DNA from: Candidatus Hydrogenedentota bacterium | Lineage (GTDB): Bacteria; Hydrogenedentota; Hydrogenedentia; Hydrogenedentales; SLHB01 | DNA: 64,000 nucleotides | Assembly: GCA_020849535.1 (NCBI GenBank) | Contig: JADLGB010000031.1 | Span: forward strand, 1-64,000 | Direction: 5' to 3' | Shown here: piece after piece, positions 57,126-64,000 of the stretch | Layout: every line of letters begins with the position of its first letter | Position numbering within the stretch: the first letter of the stretch is position 1 | Program-made: the position numbers and the translations under genes | The notes under the pieces: model-generated | The model's input: the letters and a program-made list of their open reading frames with translations, nothing else | Database searches by the model: none | What the model was told of the DNA's origin: nothing

Positions 57126-58411
57126 CGAGCGACTCTCCACGGACTCCATTGCGCATCCTGCTGGTGTCCAACCACAGGCGCTTTAAGATCAATTTTCGCG
57201 CCCATCCGTGGGCGCGCGAATTGGCGGCGCGCGGTCACGAAGTCGATGTGATGTGCCACGCCAACACGGAGCGGTGGCGGACGCGGATCGAGCACACGGA
57301 CGGCTTCCGTATCATCGAGAATCCGGACCTGATGGTGGGGACGTTGCGGCAGGGTTGGGACCCCGTGTGCGCCTTGCGGCGCTGGATGTTCCTGAGGCGC
57401 GAGAATCGCCAATACGACATCATCCATTGCCTCGACACCCGGCTGGCCGTCGTTTGGCCCGCGCTCGCGTATGCGCGGCGAAGTGGCATCCCCATTGTGA
57501 GCGATTGGATCGATTGGTGGGGACGCGGAGGCCTCATTCAAGAGCGGCGGCCCTGGTGGTACCGGCGGCTTTTCGCCTGGATTGAAGTGTTCTTTGAAGA
57601 AGCGTATCGCAACAAACTCGACGGACTGACTGCGATCAGCCACGCGCTGGTGGATCGCGCGGTCGATCTGGGCGTGCCGCGCGAGCGGTGTCTGCACATC
57701 CCTGGTGGGGCGAATCTCGGCGCCTTCGCGGATGTTCCCGGCAAAAGAGAATGCCGCGCCGAACTTGGGATTCCCGTCGATGCGCCCGTGGTATGTTTTT
57801 CGGGGTTGGATGTGCTCATCGATTTGGAACTGGCGATTCGCGCATTTGAGATCCTGATGCAACGTGACCCGCGCACGGTGCTGCTTCTCGTGGGCCCCAC
57901 GGAACGCGATGCGCGCGAACGCGTGTCGGACGCTCGGGTCCTCGGCAAGATCAGGGCTTTGGGTCCGATTCCCTATGGACTGCTATCGCGCCGCCTGGCC
58001 GCGGCCGACGTATTTCTCATGCCCTATACAAACAAGGTCAGCAACGTGGGCCGCTGGCCGAACAAAGTCGGCGACTACATGTGCGTGGGGCGTCCGACGG
58101 TGTCGAATCCCATCGGAGAGGTGAAGCGCCTCTTCGAGCAGTATGACATCGGCGCGCTTTGCGATGAGACGCCGGAAGGCATGGCCGAGGGTGCATGGGC
58201 GTATCTTCAGAATCCGGCGCGATCCGCGGAAGTGGGCGAGCGCGCGCGAGCCGTCGCGAAAGACGTATTCGCCTGGGAGAAACTCATCGAGCCCCTGGAG
58301 TCGTTCTATTACGACCTGGTTGAAGGCCGCCTGGGCGCCCTGAACACCGCACGCGATTCCAATCGCGTGTTGATGGATGGGCGCGTCACGAGTGCCGGCG
58401 CGCCCCGGTAA
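57122..58411 (+). CDS. GT-B fold glycosyltransferase (GT4-like)
   Basis: A 429-residue cytoplasmic glycosyltransferase coupled to the epimerase by ATGA. The N-terminal domain has [19 protein letters not shown] and [21 protein letters not shown] Trp-rich patch ([11 protein letters not shown]) follows, then the inter-domain [17 protein letters not shown]. The donor domain carries [23 protein letters not shown] and [20 protein letters not shown]. The EX7E acidic residues are not obvious. Specificity is unknown; pairing with the epimerase suggests it may use that enzyme's product. Confidence 0.83.
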   Translation: MTSDSPRTPLRILLVSNHRRFKINFRAHPWARELAARGHEVDVMCHANTERWRTRIEHTDGFRIIENPDLMVGTLRQGWDPVCALRRWMFLRRENRQYDIIHCLDTRLAVVWPALAYARRSGIPIVSDWIDWWGRGGLIQERRPWWYRRLFAWIEVFFEEAYRNKLDGLTAISHALVDRAVDLGVPRERCLHIPGGANLGAFADVPGKRECRAELGIPVDAPVVCFSGLDVLIDLELAIRAFEILMQRDPRTVLLLVGPTERDARERVSDARVLGKIRALGPIPYGLLSRRLAAADVFLMPYTNKVSNVGRWPNKVGDYMCVGRPTVSNPIGEVKRLFEQYDIGALCDETPEGMAEGAWAYLQNPARSAEVGERARAVAKDVFAWEKLIEPLESFYYDLVEGRLGALNTARDSNRVLMDGRVTSAGAPR

Positions 58412-58426
58412 GAAGGAGAAGAGACG

Positions 58427-59806
58427 ATGCGAATCGCCGTTATTGGGACCGGATATGTGGGCCTCGTGACCGGCACGTGCTTCAGCGAGGTGGGTCACGA
58501 AGTGACCTGCGTGGACATCAACGAGGAGAAGATTGCAGCGCTGGTCGCGGGAGAGATTCCCATCTACGAGCCGGGTCTGGATGAGATGGTCCGGCTGAAT
58601 GTGGAGCAGGGAAGGCTGACGTTCACCACGGACCTGAAAAAGGCGGTCGAACGGGCACTCTTCATCTTCATTGCGGTCGGCACGCCGCCGCTGGAGGACG
58701 GTACAGCCGACCTGAAATACGTGTTAGCGGCCGCGCGTTCGGTCGGAGAATACCTCAACGGCTACAAGATCGTCGTGAACAAGTCCACCGTGCCCGTGGG
58801 CCCGGCCGGAAAAGTCTACAAGACTGTCGAGGATGCGCTGCGGGTGCGCAAAGTCACGCACTCGTTCGACGTGGTATCGAATCCGGAGTTTCTTCGCGAG
58901 GGCTGTGCCATCGACGACTTCATGAATCCGGATCGTATCGTCATCGGCTGTTCCGATTGCAGAACCGAGGTTCTAATGAAGGAACTCTATGCGAGCTTTA
59001 TACGGGACGGACACCCGGTGCTTTCGATGGACACGACTTCGGCGGAGATGACGAAGTACGCGGCCAATGCCATGCTGGCGATGAAGATCTCCTTCATCAA
59101 CGAAGTGGCTACGATTTGCGAGCGTGTGGGTGCGGACGTGGAACAGGTGCGGAACGGGATTGGAGCAGACCACCGGATCGGATACCAGTTCATCTTTCCC
59201 GGTATCGGGTATGGGGGGTCGTGTTTTCCGAAGGACGTTCAGGCGTTGGTCAGCACCGCCCGCGGAGCGGGGTGCGAACCCCGCATTCTCACCGCAGTAG
59301 AGGCCGTCAACCAGGATCAGAAACAGTCGTTGCTGGAGAAGATCTACGCCTATTACGGGAAGAACGTCGAGGGTTTGACCTTCGCGATGTGGGGTCTCTC
59401 CTTTAAGCCCGAGACGGACGACGTGCGCGAAGCGCCTTCGCTGGTGCTTATCGAGGCACTGCTGGAGGCGGGGGCGCGGGTCCATGTCTATGACCCCAAG
59501 GCGGCACGCGAGGCCGACCGCTACCTGGGGCCGCGAGGGCCGCATCTGGTGTACGCCGAGGATAGTTACTCTGCGCTGAAAGGCTGCGATGCGCTGCTGC
59601 TCGTCACGGAGTGGTCTCTATTCAAGAATCCAGATTTCGACCGCATGAAGTCGGTGATGAAGTGCCCGGTGGTCTTCGATGGCCGCAACGTATTCTCGAC
59701 AGACCTGATGCGGATGCTCGGGTTCGACTATCACTCGGTCGGTCGTGCAGCGGTTCTGGCCTATTCTCAGGAGCAGTCGCAACGCCTGGAGGCCGCTGCA
59801 GGATGA
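58427..59806 (+). CDS. ugd: UDP-glucose 6-dehydrogenase
   Basis: A 459-residue NAD-dependent enzyme that oxidises UDP-glucose to UDP-glucuronate. AAGGAG precedes the ATG. NAD-binding IAVIGTGYVGLVTGTCFSE, KSTVPVGPAGKV, NPEFLREGCAIDDFMNPDR, the catalytic Cys266 in GIGYGGSCFPKDVQAL and the C-terminal GLSFKPETDDVREAPSL are all intact. With the decarboxylase at 43859 it gives UDP-GlcA and UDP-xylose for this cluster. Confidence 0.96.
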   Translation: MRIAVIGTGYVGLVTGTCFSEVGHEVTCVDINEEKIAALVAGEIPIYEPGLDEMVRLNVEQGRLTFTTDLKKAVERALFIFIAVGTPPLEDGTADLKYVLAAARSVGEYLNGYKIVVNKSTVPVGPAGKVYKTVEDALRVRKVTHSFDVVSNPEFLREGCAIDDFMNPDRIVIGCSDCRTEVLMKELYASFIRDGHPVLSMDTTSAEMTKYAANAMLAMKISFINEVATICERVGADVEQVRNGIGADHRIGYQFIFPGIGYGGSCFPKDVQALVSTARGAGCEPRILTAVEAVNQDQKQSLLEKIYAYYGKNVEGLTFAMWGLSFKPETDDVREAPSLVLIEALLEAGARVHVYDPKAAREADRYLGPRGPHLVYAEDSYSALKGCDALLLVTEWSLFKNPDFDRMKSVMKCPVVFDGRNVFSTDLMRMLGFDYHSVGRAAVLAYSQEQSQRLEAAAG

Positions 59807-59836
59807 TCCGCGATCAAATCCACTGCCTGGTTTGCT

Positions 59837-60829
59837 ATGTGTGCCTCCATTGACATCAGCGTCGTTGTTTGCACGTACAACCGCGCGGACATGCTCCGCG
59901 TGGCGTTGGATTCACTGTGCCGGCTGGAAACTGAAGGTCTCTTCAGCTACGAGATCATCGTGGTGGATGACGCGTCAACGGACGACACTGGATCCGTGCT
60001 CGAGGCGCATGCCGCCAGCGCACCTGTCTCCATCCGCTCCATTCGTGGAAGTGGAAAGGGTGTCGCCGCGGCCCGGAATACGGGCATCCACGAAGCGCGT
60101 GGCGCATACATCGCATTCTTTGATGACGATCAGATCGCGGAACCTTCTTGGCTGATCGAACTGTGGCAGACGTTGCAGGATAGCGGTGCGGCCTGTGTGG
60201 GCGGCGCGCGGACCCTTGATCTTCCTACAGACCAATTGGCGTCGCTGCCGCGCATCATTCGGCTGTACCTGGGCGAGATACCGGTGGAGACCGAGGTCCG
60301 GCCATGTGGTCGCGCGGATCTCCTTTGCACGGGGACCGTGTTGATGGAACGGCGCGTGTTCCAGGCCGCGGGGCGTTTTGATGCTTCGCTGACCCAGGGC
60401 GGCGAAGACACGGAATTCTTCGCGCGGGTCCGGCGCGCAGGTCTGCCGTGCTGGTATACGCCGAGATCGATCGTGCGGCACATGGTGCCCGAGTACCGGC
60501 TCCAGGAATCGTACCTGATGTGGGCGGCCATTCGCGGAGGCGAGTGTTTCGCGCACCGCGACGCGCTCGAGTGGGGTGCTTCAAGACGGCTCGCGGCGGC
60601 GTGCGCGCGCGTGGCCCACGCGGTACTCGTGCACGGCGCCATGATCGCTGTCGCATCACTGAGCGGTGCGCGGCAGGAGGCCCTTGCACGGAAGTGTCAG
60701 ATATACCGGGCCTGTGCCTATGCGCGCGTGACAGGACGTTTGGCAGTGCGCGGGAGCGCCCACGCGGTGTGCGGGTCCGCGATCGAGTTTCGTAGTGAGC
60801 GCAACCTCTTCTCGAAATCCGGGCAGTGA
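59837..60829 (+). CDS. GT2-family glycosyltransferase
   Basis: A 330-residue GT-A enzyme. The start at 59837 has no clear Shine-Dalgarno sequence, so it may depend on read-through from the dehydrogenase 30 nt upstream. VVVCTYNRADMLRVALDSL, EIIVVDDASTDDTG, VAAARNTGIHEA and AFFDDDQIAEPSW (the metal-binding DxD region) are typical, with TQGGEDTEFFARVRRAG as the ED motif. The C-terminal 90 residues are hydrophobic/basic helices that may touch the membrane. Confidence 0.92.
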   Translation: MCASIDISVVVCTYNRADMLRVALDSLCRLETEGLFSYEIIVVDDASTDDTGSVLEAHAASAPVSIRSIRGSGKGVAAARNTGIHEARGAYIAFFDDDQIAEPSWLIELWQTLQDSGAACVGGARTLDLPTDQLASLPRIIRLYLGEIPVETEVRPCGRADLLCTGTVLMERRVFQAAGRFDASLTQGGEDTEFFARVRRAGLPCWYTPRSIVRHMVPEYRLQESYLMWAAIRGGECFAHRDALEWGASRRLAAACARVAHAVLVHGAMIAVASLSGARQEALARKCQIYRACAYARVTGRLAVRGSAHAVCGSAIEFRSERNLFSKSGQ

Positions 60830-60845
60830 GGCATAGGCGCGAAGT

Positions 60846-62045
60846 ATGCGCATCATTCAAGTAACGAATTGGCATCGATTTGGCGGCGGGTCAGATTTCA
60901 TGGCACAGGTGACGACGGACCTTCTGAGGAAGGAAGGCCATGACGTGCTGTTGCTCGCGCACGATAGCCGGACCCTTGAGAGTAGTCTGAAGGGCAGGGT
61001 CAGCGCGTTTTGCAGGGGCATGACGTCTCCGAAGGCGCGCATCGAAATGCGCGACGCGCTGCGGGCGTTCCGTCCAGACCTCGTGCACGTTCATGAAGTC
61101 TATCCGTATCATTCGCCGTGGATACTTGGCGACTGCAGGCGGGCGGGCGTACCCGTCGTGATGACGTGCCACGATTTCCGCCTCACGTGCCCGGTGGCCA
61201 CGCATTTGAGCCACGGGCGCATTTGCATGCGCTGCGCACAAGGCAGCACGTACTGGTGCGCCCTGAAGAACTGCCGGAGCAATTTCGCGGAGAGTGTGGC
61301 CTTCGCGGCCCGCGGCGCGGTCGCGCATCACTTTCGCCTCTTCCGGGACAACGTGTCGCTATTCGTGACACCGAGCCAATTCCTGCGCGATAGACTTGTC
61401 GCGTCGGGCTATCCGCCGGAACGCTTCGTGGTGGTTCCCAACATGGTCGAGCCCGTTGGGAAAGCGGTGCTCACCCCGGGAAACGGCGCGTACATGGCCT
61501 ATGCGGGTCGTATGGCGCCGGAAAAAGGAATCGATACGCTATTGGAGGCGGCCGCACAGTGCGGGCTTCCGCTGCGGATCGCGGGTGGCAGCGCCTCGCC
61601 GCCGGGAATGCCATCAGTGCCCAATTCGGTCACGTTCACGGGTTTCTTGGAAAAACAAGCCCTGGCCGCGTTCTATCGTGAAGCGCGGTTTGTGGTTGTG
61701 CCCAGCCGGTGGTGCGAAGTGTTTGGGCTGGTGGCGGCGGAGGCCATGATGCATGGCCTGCCGGTGCTGGCGGCGCGCAGCGGCGCCCTGCCGGAACTTG
61801 TCGAGGATGGCGAGACGGGGCTCTTGTTTGAGCCAGGAAACGCGCGCGATCTGTCAGACAAAATGACGGCCCTCTGGAATGACGCAAGTTTTTGTCTGGC
61901 ACTGGGCAGACGAGGCCGCGAGAAAGCATTGGTGCAGTATTCATCGGACGCGTATCTGACACGGCTCGTGTCCGCCTACCGCGCGGCCATCGCCGGCGAT
62001 CGCGTTGAGACGGCGCGAGAACAACCAGAAGTAGGAGTATCATGA
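60846..62045 (+). CDS. GT4-family glycosyltransferase with a six-Cys insert (second copy)
   Basis: A 399-residue paralogue of the enzyme at 54807. RIIQVTNWHRFGGGSDFMAQ and LVHVHEVYPYHSPW match the acceptor side. The insert (CHDFRLTCP, CMRC, YWCALKNCR) keeps exactly C-x6-C-x11-C-x2-C-x7-C-x4-C. The donor side has AYAGRMAPEKGIDTLLEAA and EVFGLVAAEAMMHGLPVL. The two proteins share layout but differ at many positions, so they probably add different residues of the repeat unit. The gene overlaps the next by 4 nt. Confidence 0.92.
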   Translation: MRIIQVTNWHRFGGGSDFMAQVTTDLLRKEGHDVLLLAHDSRTLESSLKGRVSAFCRGMTSPKARIEMRDALRAFRPDLVHVHEVYPYHSPWILGDCRRAGVPVVMTCHDFRLTCPVATHLSHGRICMRCAQGSTYWCALKNCRSNFAESVAFAARGAVAHHFRLFRDNVSLFVTPSQFLRDRLVASGYPPERFVVVPNMVEPVGKAVLTPGNGAYMAYAGRMAPEKGIDTLLEAAAQCGLPLRIAGGSASPPGMPSVPNSVTFTGFLEKQALAAFYREARFVVVPSRWCEVFGLVAAEAMMHGLPVLAARSGALPELVEDGETGLLFEPGNARDLSDKMTALWNDASFCLALGRRGREKALVQYSSDAYLTRLVSAYRAAIAGDRVETAREQPEVGVS

Positions 62046-62857
62046 TGCGGCTGCCGTTTACACAGCGCACGGCGCCCCCACCGGGACATTTCGACATGGG
62101 CGGGGTCAAATGCTCGACGCACACCATCCAACAGGTGGTGGACGAGGTGCGGTACCTCATGTCCAATCCGGCGGCAAGGCCACGCACCCTGTTGTGTGTG
62201 AACGCGCACATCTACAATCTCGCTCACGAGGACGCGGGTCTTCGCGAGACACTGAATGGTGCACGCATCGTGACAGCGGACGGCATGTCGATAGTCTGGC
62301 TGTCGCGTCTGTGGCGGACTCGCGTTCCTGAACGCTGCAACATGACCGAGGCCTTTCGCGCGTTCTTCACCGACCCGTCGATCCGCCCAAACACAGGGGT
62401 TCTCATCGGTGTGACCAAGCCCGAAGCGGAGATTGCGGCGCGTGCCATAGAGGCGTTCTCGAAGCACTCCCGCATCCATCGTGTGTACTCGGGGTACCTT
62501 CACGAAGAGGAGTACGACGAGATCTTCCGCTCGCTGGGACCCGTCGACTTCATCTTCGTCGGCATGGGCACCCCGAGGACAGAGCGCATCTGCGAGATCG
62601 CCCGGGCTCGCTGTCCGCAGGCCATCGTGTGGGGCATCGGAGCGGGCACGATTCGCATCCTCGCAGGCGCGATGAAGGAGGCGCCTCCCATCCTCAGGCG
62701 GGCCGGCCTGCAATGGCTGTATCGCATGTGGTGCGAGCCACGCCGGCTTTGGCGCCGCTACGTCGTCGGTAACCCAGTGTTTCTCTACCGGATACTCAAG
62801 TCCGGATGCGCGGCGCGACGCGCCGTCACGCAGCAGAGCACGGTGCCGCCCGGGTAA
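62042..62857 (+). CDS. WecG/TagA/CpsF-family glycosyltransferase
   Basis: A 271-residue peripheral membrane enzyme of the GT26 family, which transfers ManNAc, ManNAcA or similar sugars to lipid-linked acceptors. VNAHIYNLAHEDAGLRE, IVTADGMSIVWLSR, IFVGMGTPRTERI and VWGIGAGTIRILAG are followed by the C-terminal block APPILRRAGLQWLYRMWCEP and RRY typical of the family. The ATG overlaps the preceding GT4 stop. It is the last gene of the cluster in this window and is convergent with the next gene. Confidence 0.93.
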   Translation: MMRLPFTQRTAPPPGHFDMGGVKCSTHTIQQVVDEVRYLMSNPAARPRTLLCVNAHIYNLAHEDAGLRETLNGARIVTADGMSIVWLSRLWRTRVPERCNMTEAFRAFFTDPSIRPNTGVLIGVTKPEAEIAARAIEAFSKHSRIHRVYSGYLHEEEYDEIFRSLGPVDFIFVGMGTPRTERICEIARARCPQAIVWGIGAGTIRILAGAMKEAPPILRRAGLQWLYRMWCEPRRLWRRYVVGNPVFLYRILKSGCAARRAVTQQSTVPPG

Positions 62858-62891
62858 TGTCCGCACGGCACGCCGTGCTGCCGGATCGGGC

Positions 62892-64000
62892 TTACTCTTC
62901 TGTCAGCAGATGAACCGGCCCCAGAAGCCCAGACGGGAGCAAGGGGTCATCCTTGGTCCAGTGCTGCCACGTGGCGAAGGTGTGGCGGCCGGCCGGGCTG
63001 GGTTTATTCTCAAGCATCCACTGCGGCCACTGCTTCAAGGTGCCGTTGGTATTGCGTTCACTGTCTTGCGGTAGATGCTCGTCGCCGATCATCCGATTGG
63101 GCCAGAGATTCACGACGCGCACTTCGAGGTCATTGGAGCCCGGCCTCGCGGCATCTCCGATCGCGATACGGAATGGACGTTTCCACACAATGCCCAGATC
63201 CTTGCCGTTCAAGCGGATGGACGCCGCGACTTCGACGCGCCCGAGGTCCAGGTACAGGGGACGGCCCTGATTCAAAATCTCCGCCGGAATCTCGATAGCC
63301 GTTGAATAGTCCGCTGGTCCGGAGTAGTAGCGAATCGAGTCCTCGGGATGCTGCGACCAATCCGTGAGTTCGTCAAAGGTCGCGGTGCCATCGGGTCCCC
63401 CGTACCGCGGGTCAAACGAGACGTGCCAGGGACCGGACACCTCCATCACAGGCTTGAGCGCGGGGAAGTCCACGCTTTCCGTGTGCTTCGGGCTATTGGA
63501 ATCAACTGGGCTGAAAACCACGAAGTAACTTTCCGCAGGATCGAATCGCAGTTGCAGCACTGTGCGCCCATCTGGACTGCTGGAAACGTGGGTAAGGGTG
63601 CGCTTGCGCCCCGTTTCCGGATGCCACAGCTCGGCCTTCTTGTCCGAGACGCGGAACGTGCATGCCGTCTCGATCGAGTCTTGGCTTCCGTTGCTCACGA
63701 AGTACACGTCCGAGGTTCCGACCTGCCGGTGGATATAGGCCAGATCCGCGTCCGCGACGAAATCGGGAAGGACGCCCATGTCTGCGAGCAATCGCTCGAT
63801 TCCGCTGGAGTCAGGATAGGGATCTATCCGGATTGCCTTTTTGCCGACATCTTCCCACGGCGCCACTCCGAATAGGCCGAGGTCGTGCGCGGCCGCCCAA
63901 GTGCCGGGAGCCGCCGCGCGTGTCCAGGATTCGCCCACGTCTATTGAGGTAAGCCACCCGGCGTCCGTGACCACAGCGATCTCCTCGCTATCGTCGAACT
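62892..64000 (-). CDS. C-terminal part of a GH106-like alpha-L-rhamnosidase or related glycosidase (runs off the window)
   Basis: At least 369 residues are visible and the frame stays open to the right edge, so the N-terminal part, with the catalytic domain, lies outside. ADLAYIHRQVGTSDVYFVSN is a GH106-type segment. The C-terminal beta domain has RYYSGPADYSTAIEIP, LDLGRVEVAASIRLNGKDLG and LEVRVVNLWPNRMIGDEHLP, shared by GH106 and GH2-like sugar-binding domains. The protein ends 35 nt from the WecG-type gene. Family choice between GH106 and a GH2 relative needs the missing half. It fits the glycan-degrading theme of the left half of the window. Confidence 0.65.
   Translation of the reverse strand, partial: FDDSEEIAVVTDAGWLTSIDVGESWTRAAAPGTWAAAHDLGLFGVAPWEDVGKKAIRIDPYPDSSGIERLLADMGVLPDFVADADLAYIHRQVGTSDVYFVSNGSQDSIETACTFRVSDKKAELWHPETGRKRTLTHVSSSPDGRTVLQLRFDPAESYFVVFSPVDSNSPKHTESVDFPALKPVMEVSGPWHVSFDPRYGGPDGTATFDELTDWSQHPEDSIRYYSGPADYSTAIEIPAEILNQGRPLYLDLGRVEVAASIRLNGKDLGIVWKRPFRIAIGDAARPGSNDLEVRVVNLWPNRMIGDEHLPQDSERNTNGTLKQWPQWMLENKPSPAGRHTFATWQHWTKDDPLLPSGLLGPVHLLTEE

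Noticed and set aside
45354-62857. A complete XrtA/PEP-CTERM exosortase locus
   Set aside because: Only the associated ATPase and export-type genes are present; no exosortase or PEP-CTERM protein is in the window.

Overview
This 64 kb, high-GC window looks like the chromosome of a Gram-negative bacterium from a PVC-like or Hydrogenedentota-like lineage. This is inferred from gene content only: a Ser/Thr kinase fused to a formylglycine-generating-enzyme-like domain, DUF1080 and DUF4838 proteins, paired ceramidase-like proteins, many secreted glycoside hydrolases, an XPB-type helicase and REP-like intergenic palindromes. No rRNA, tRNA, CRISPR array or transposase gene was recognised.

Left part (1-10.8 kb): a gene fragment, an OmpA-family protein with a strong promoter and terminator, a decamer tandem repeat, a Zn-ribbon/kinase/FGE fusion, a GH36-type alpha-galactosidase, and a signalling block. 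That block has a PAS-GAF-PAS histidine kinase with its CheY-like regulator, convergent with a receiver-kinase protein that has lost its phosphoacceptor His. A calcineurin-like phosphoesterase follows.

Saccharide part (10.9-30 kb): a three-gene secreted operon DUF4838-GH2-DUF4838, a DUF1080 protein, two tandem ceramidase-like proteins, a GH39-like hydrolase, a PspC-domain membrane protein that may be translated from a leaderless mRNA, GlgX, and a Gfo/Idh/MocA oxidoreductase. A second GH2 enzyme fused to a LamG-like domain lies at 40.5 kb and the end of a GH106-like enzyme at the right edge. Together they suggest degradation of complex plant or algal glycans; no SusC/SusD pair or sulfatase is present.

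DNA repair part (28-38.4 kb, minus strand): addB, addA, a secreted MA-type metalloprotease and the oxidoreductase overlap one another and read as one operon. An XPB-like helicase lies just upstream of it.

Exopolysaccharide part (43.9-62.9 kb, plus strand): UDP-glucuronate decarboxylase, then a long run of mostly overlapping genes: outer-membrane export lipoprotein, chain-length protein, ExeA/XrtA-type ATPase, a degenerate tyrosine-kinase-like protein, a degenerate GGDEF-like protein, initiating sugar-phosphate transferase, flippase, polymerase, five glycosyltransferases plus a WecG/TagA enzyme, a sugar epimerase and UDP-glucose dehydrogenase. The layout is a Wzx/Wzy-type pathway able to supply UDP-GlcA and UDP-xylose. 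Two signalling-type proteins in it have lost their catalytic motifs and are likely structural or regulatory.

Intergenic DNA is rich in repeats. The most notable is a fold-back, REP/MITE-like element in two copies (5.8-6.2 kb and 18.1-18.4 kb), built from inverted modules that each hold two palindromes.
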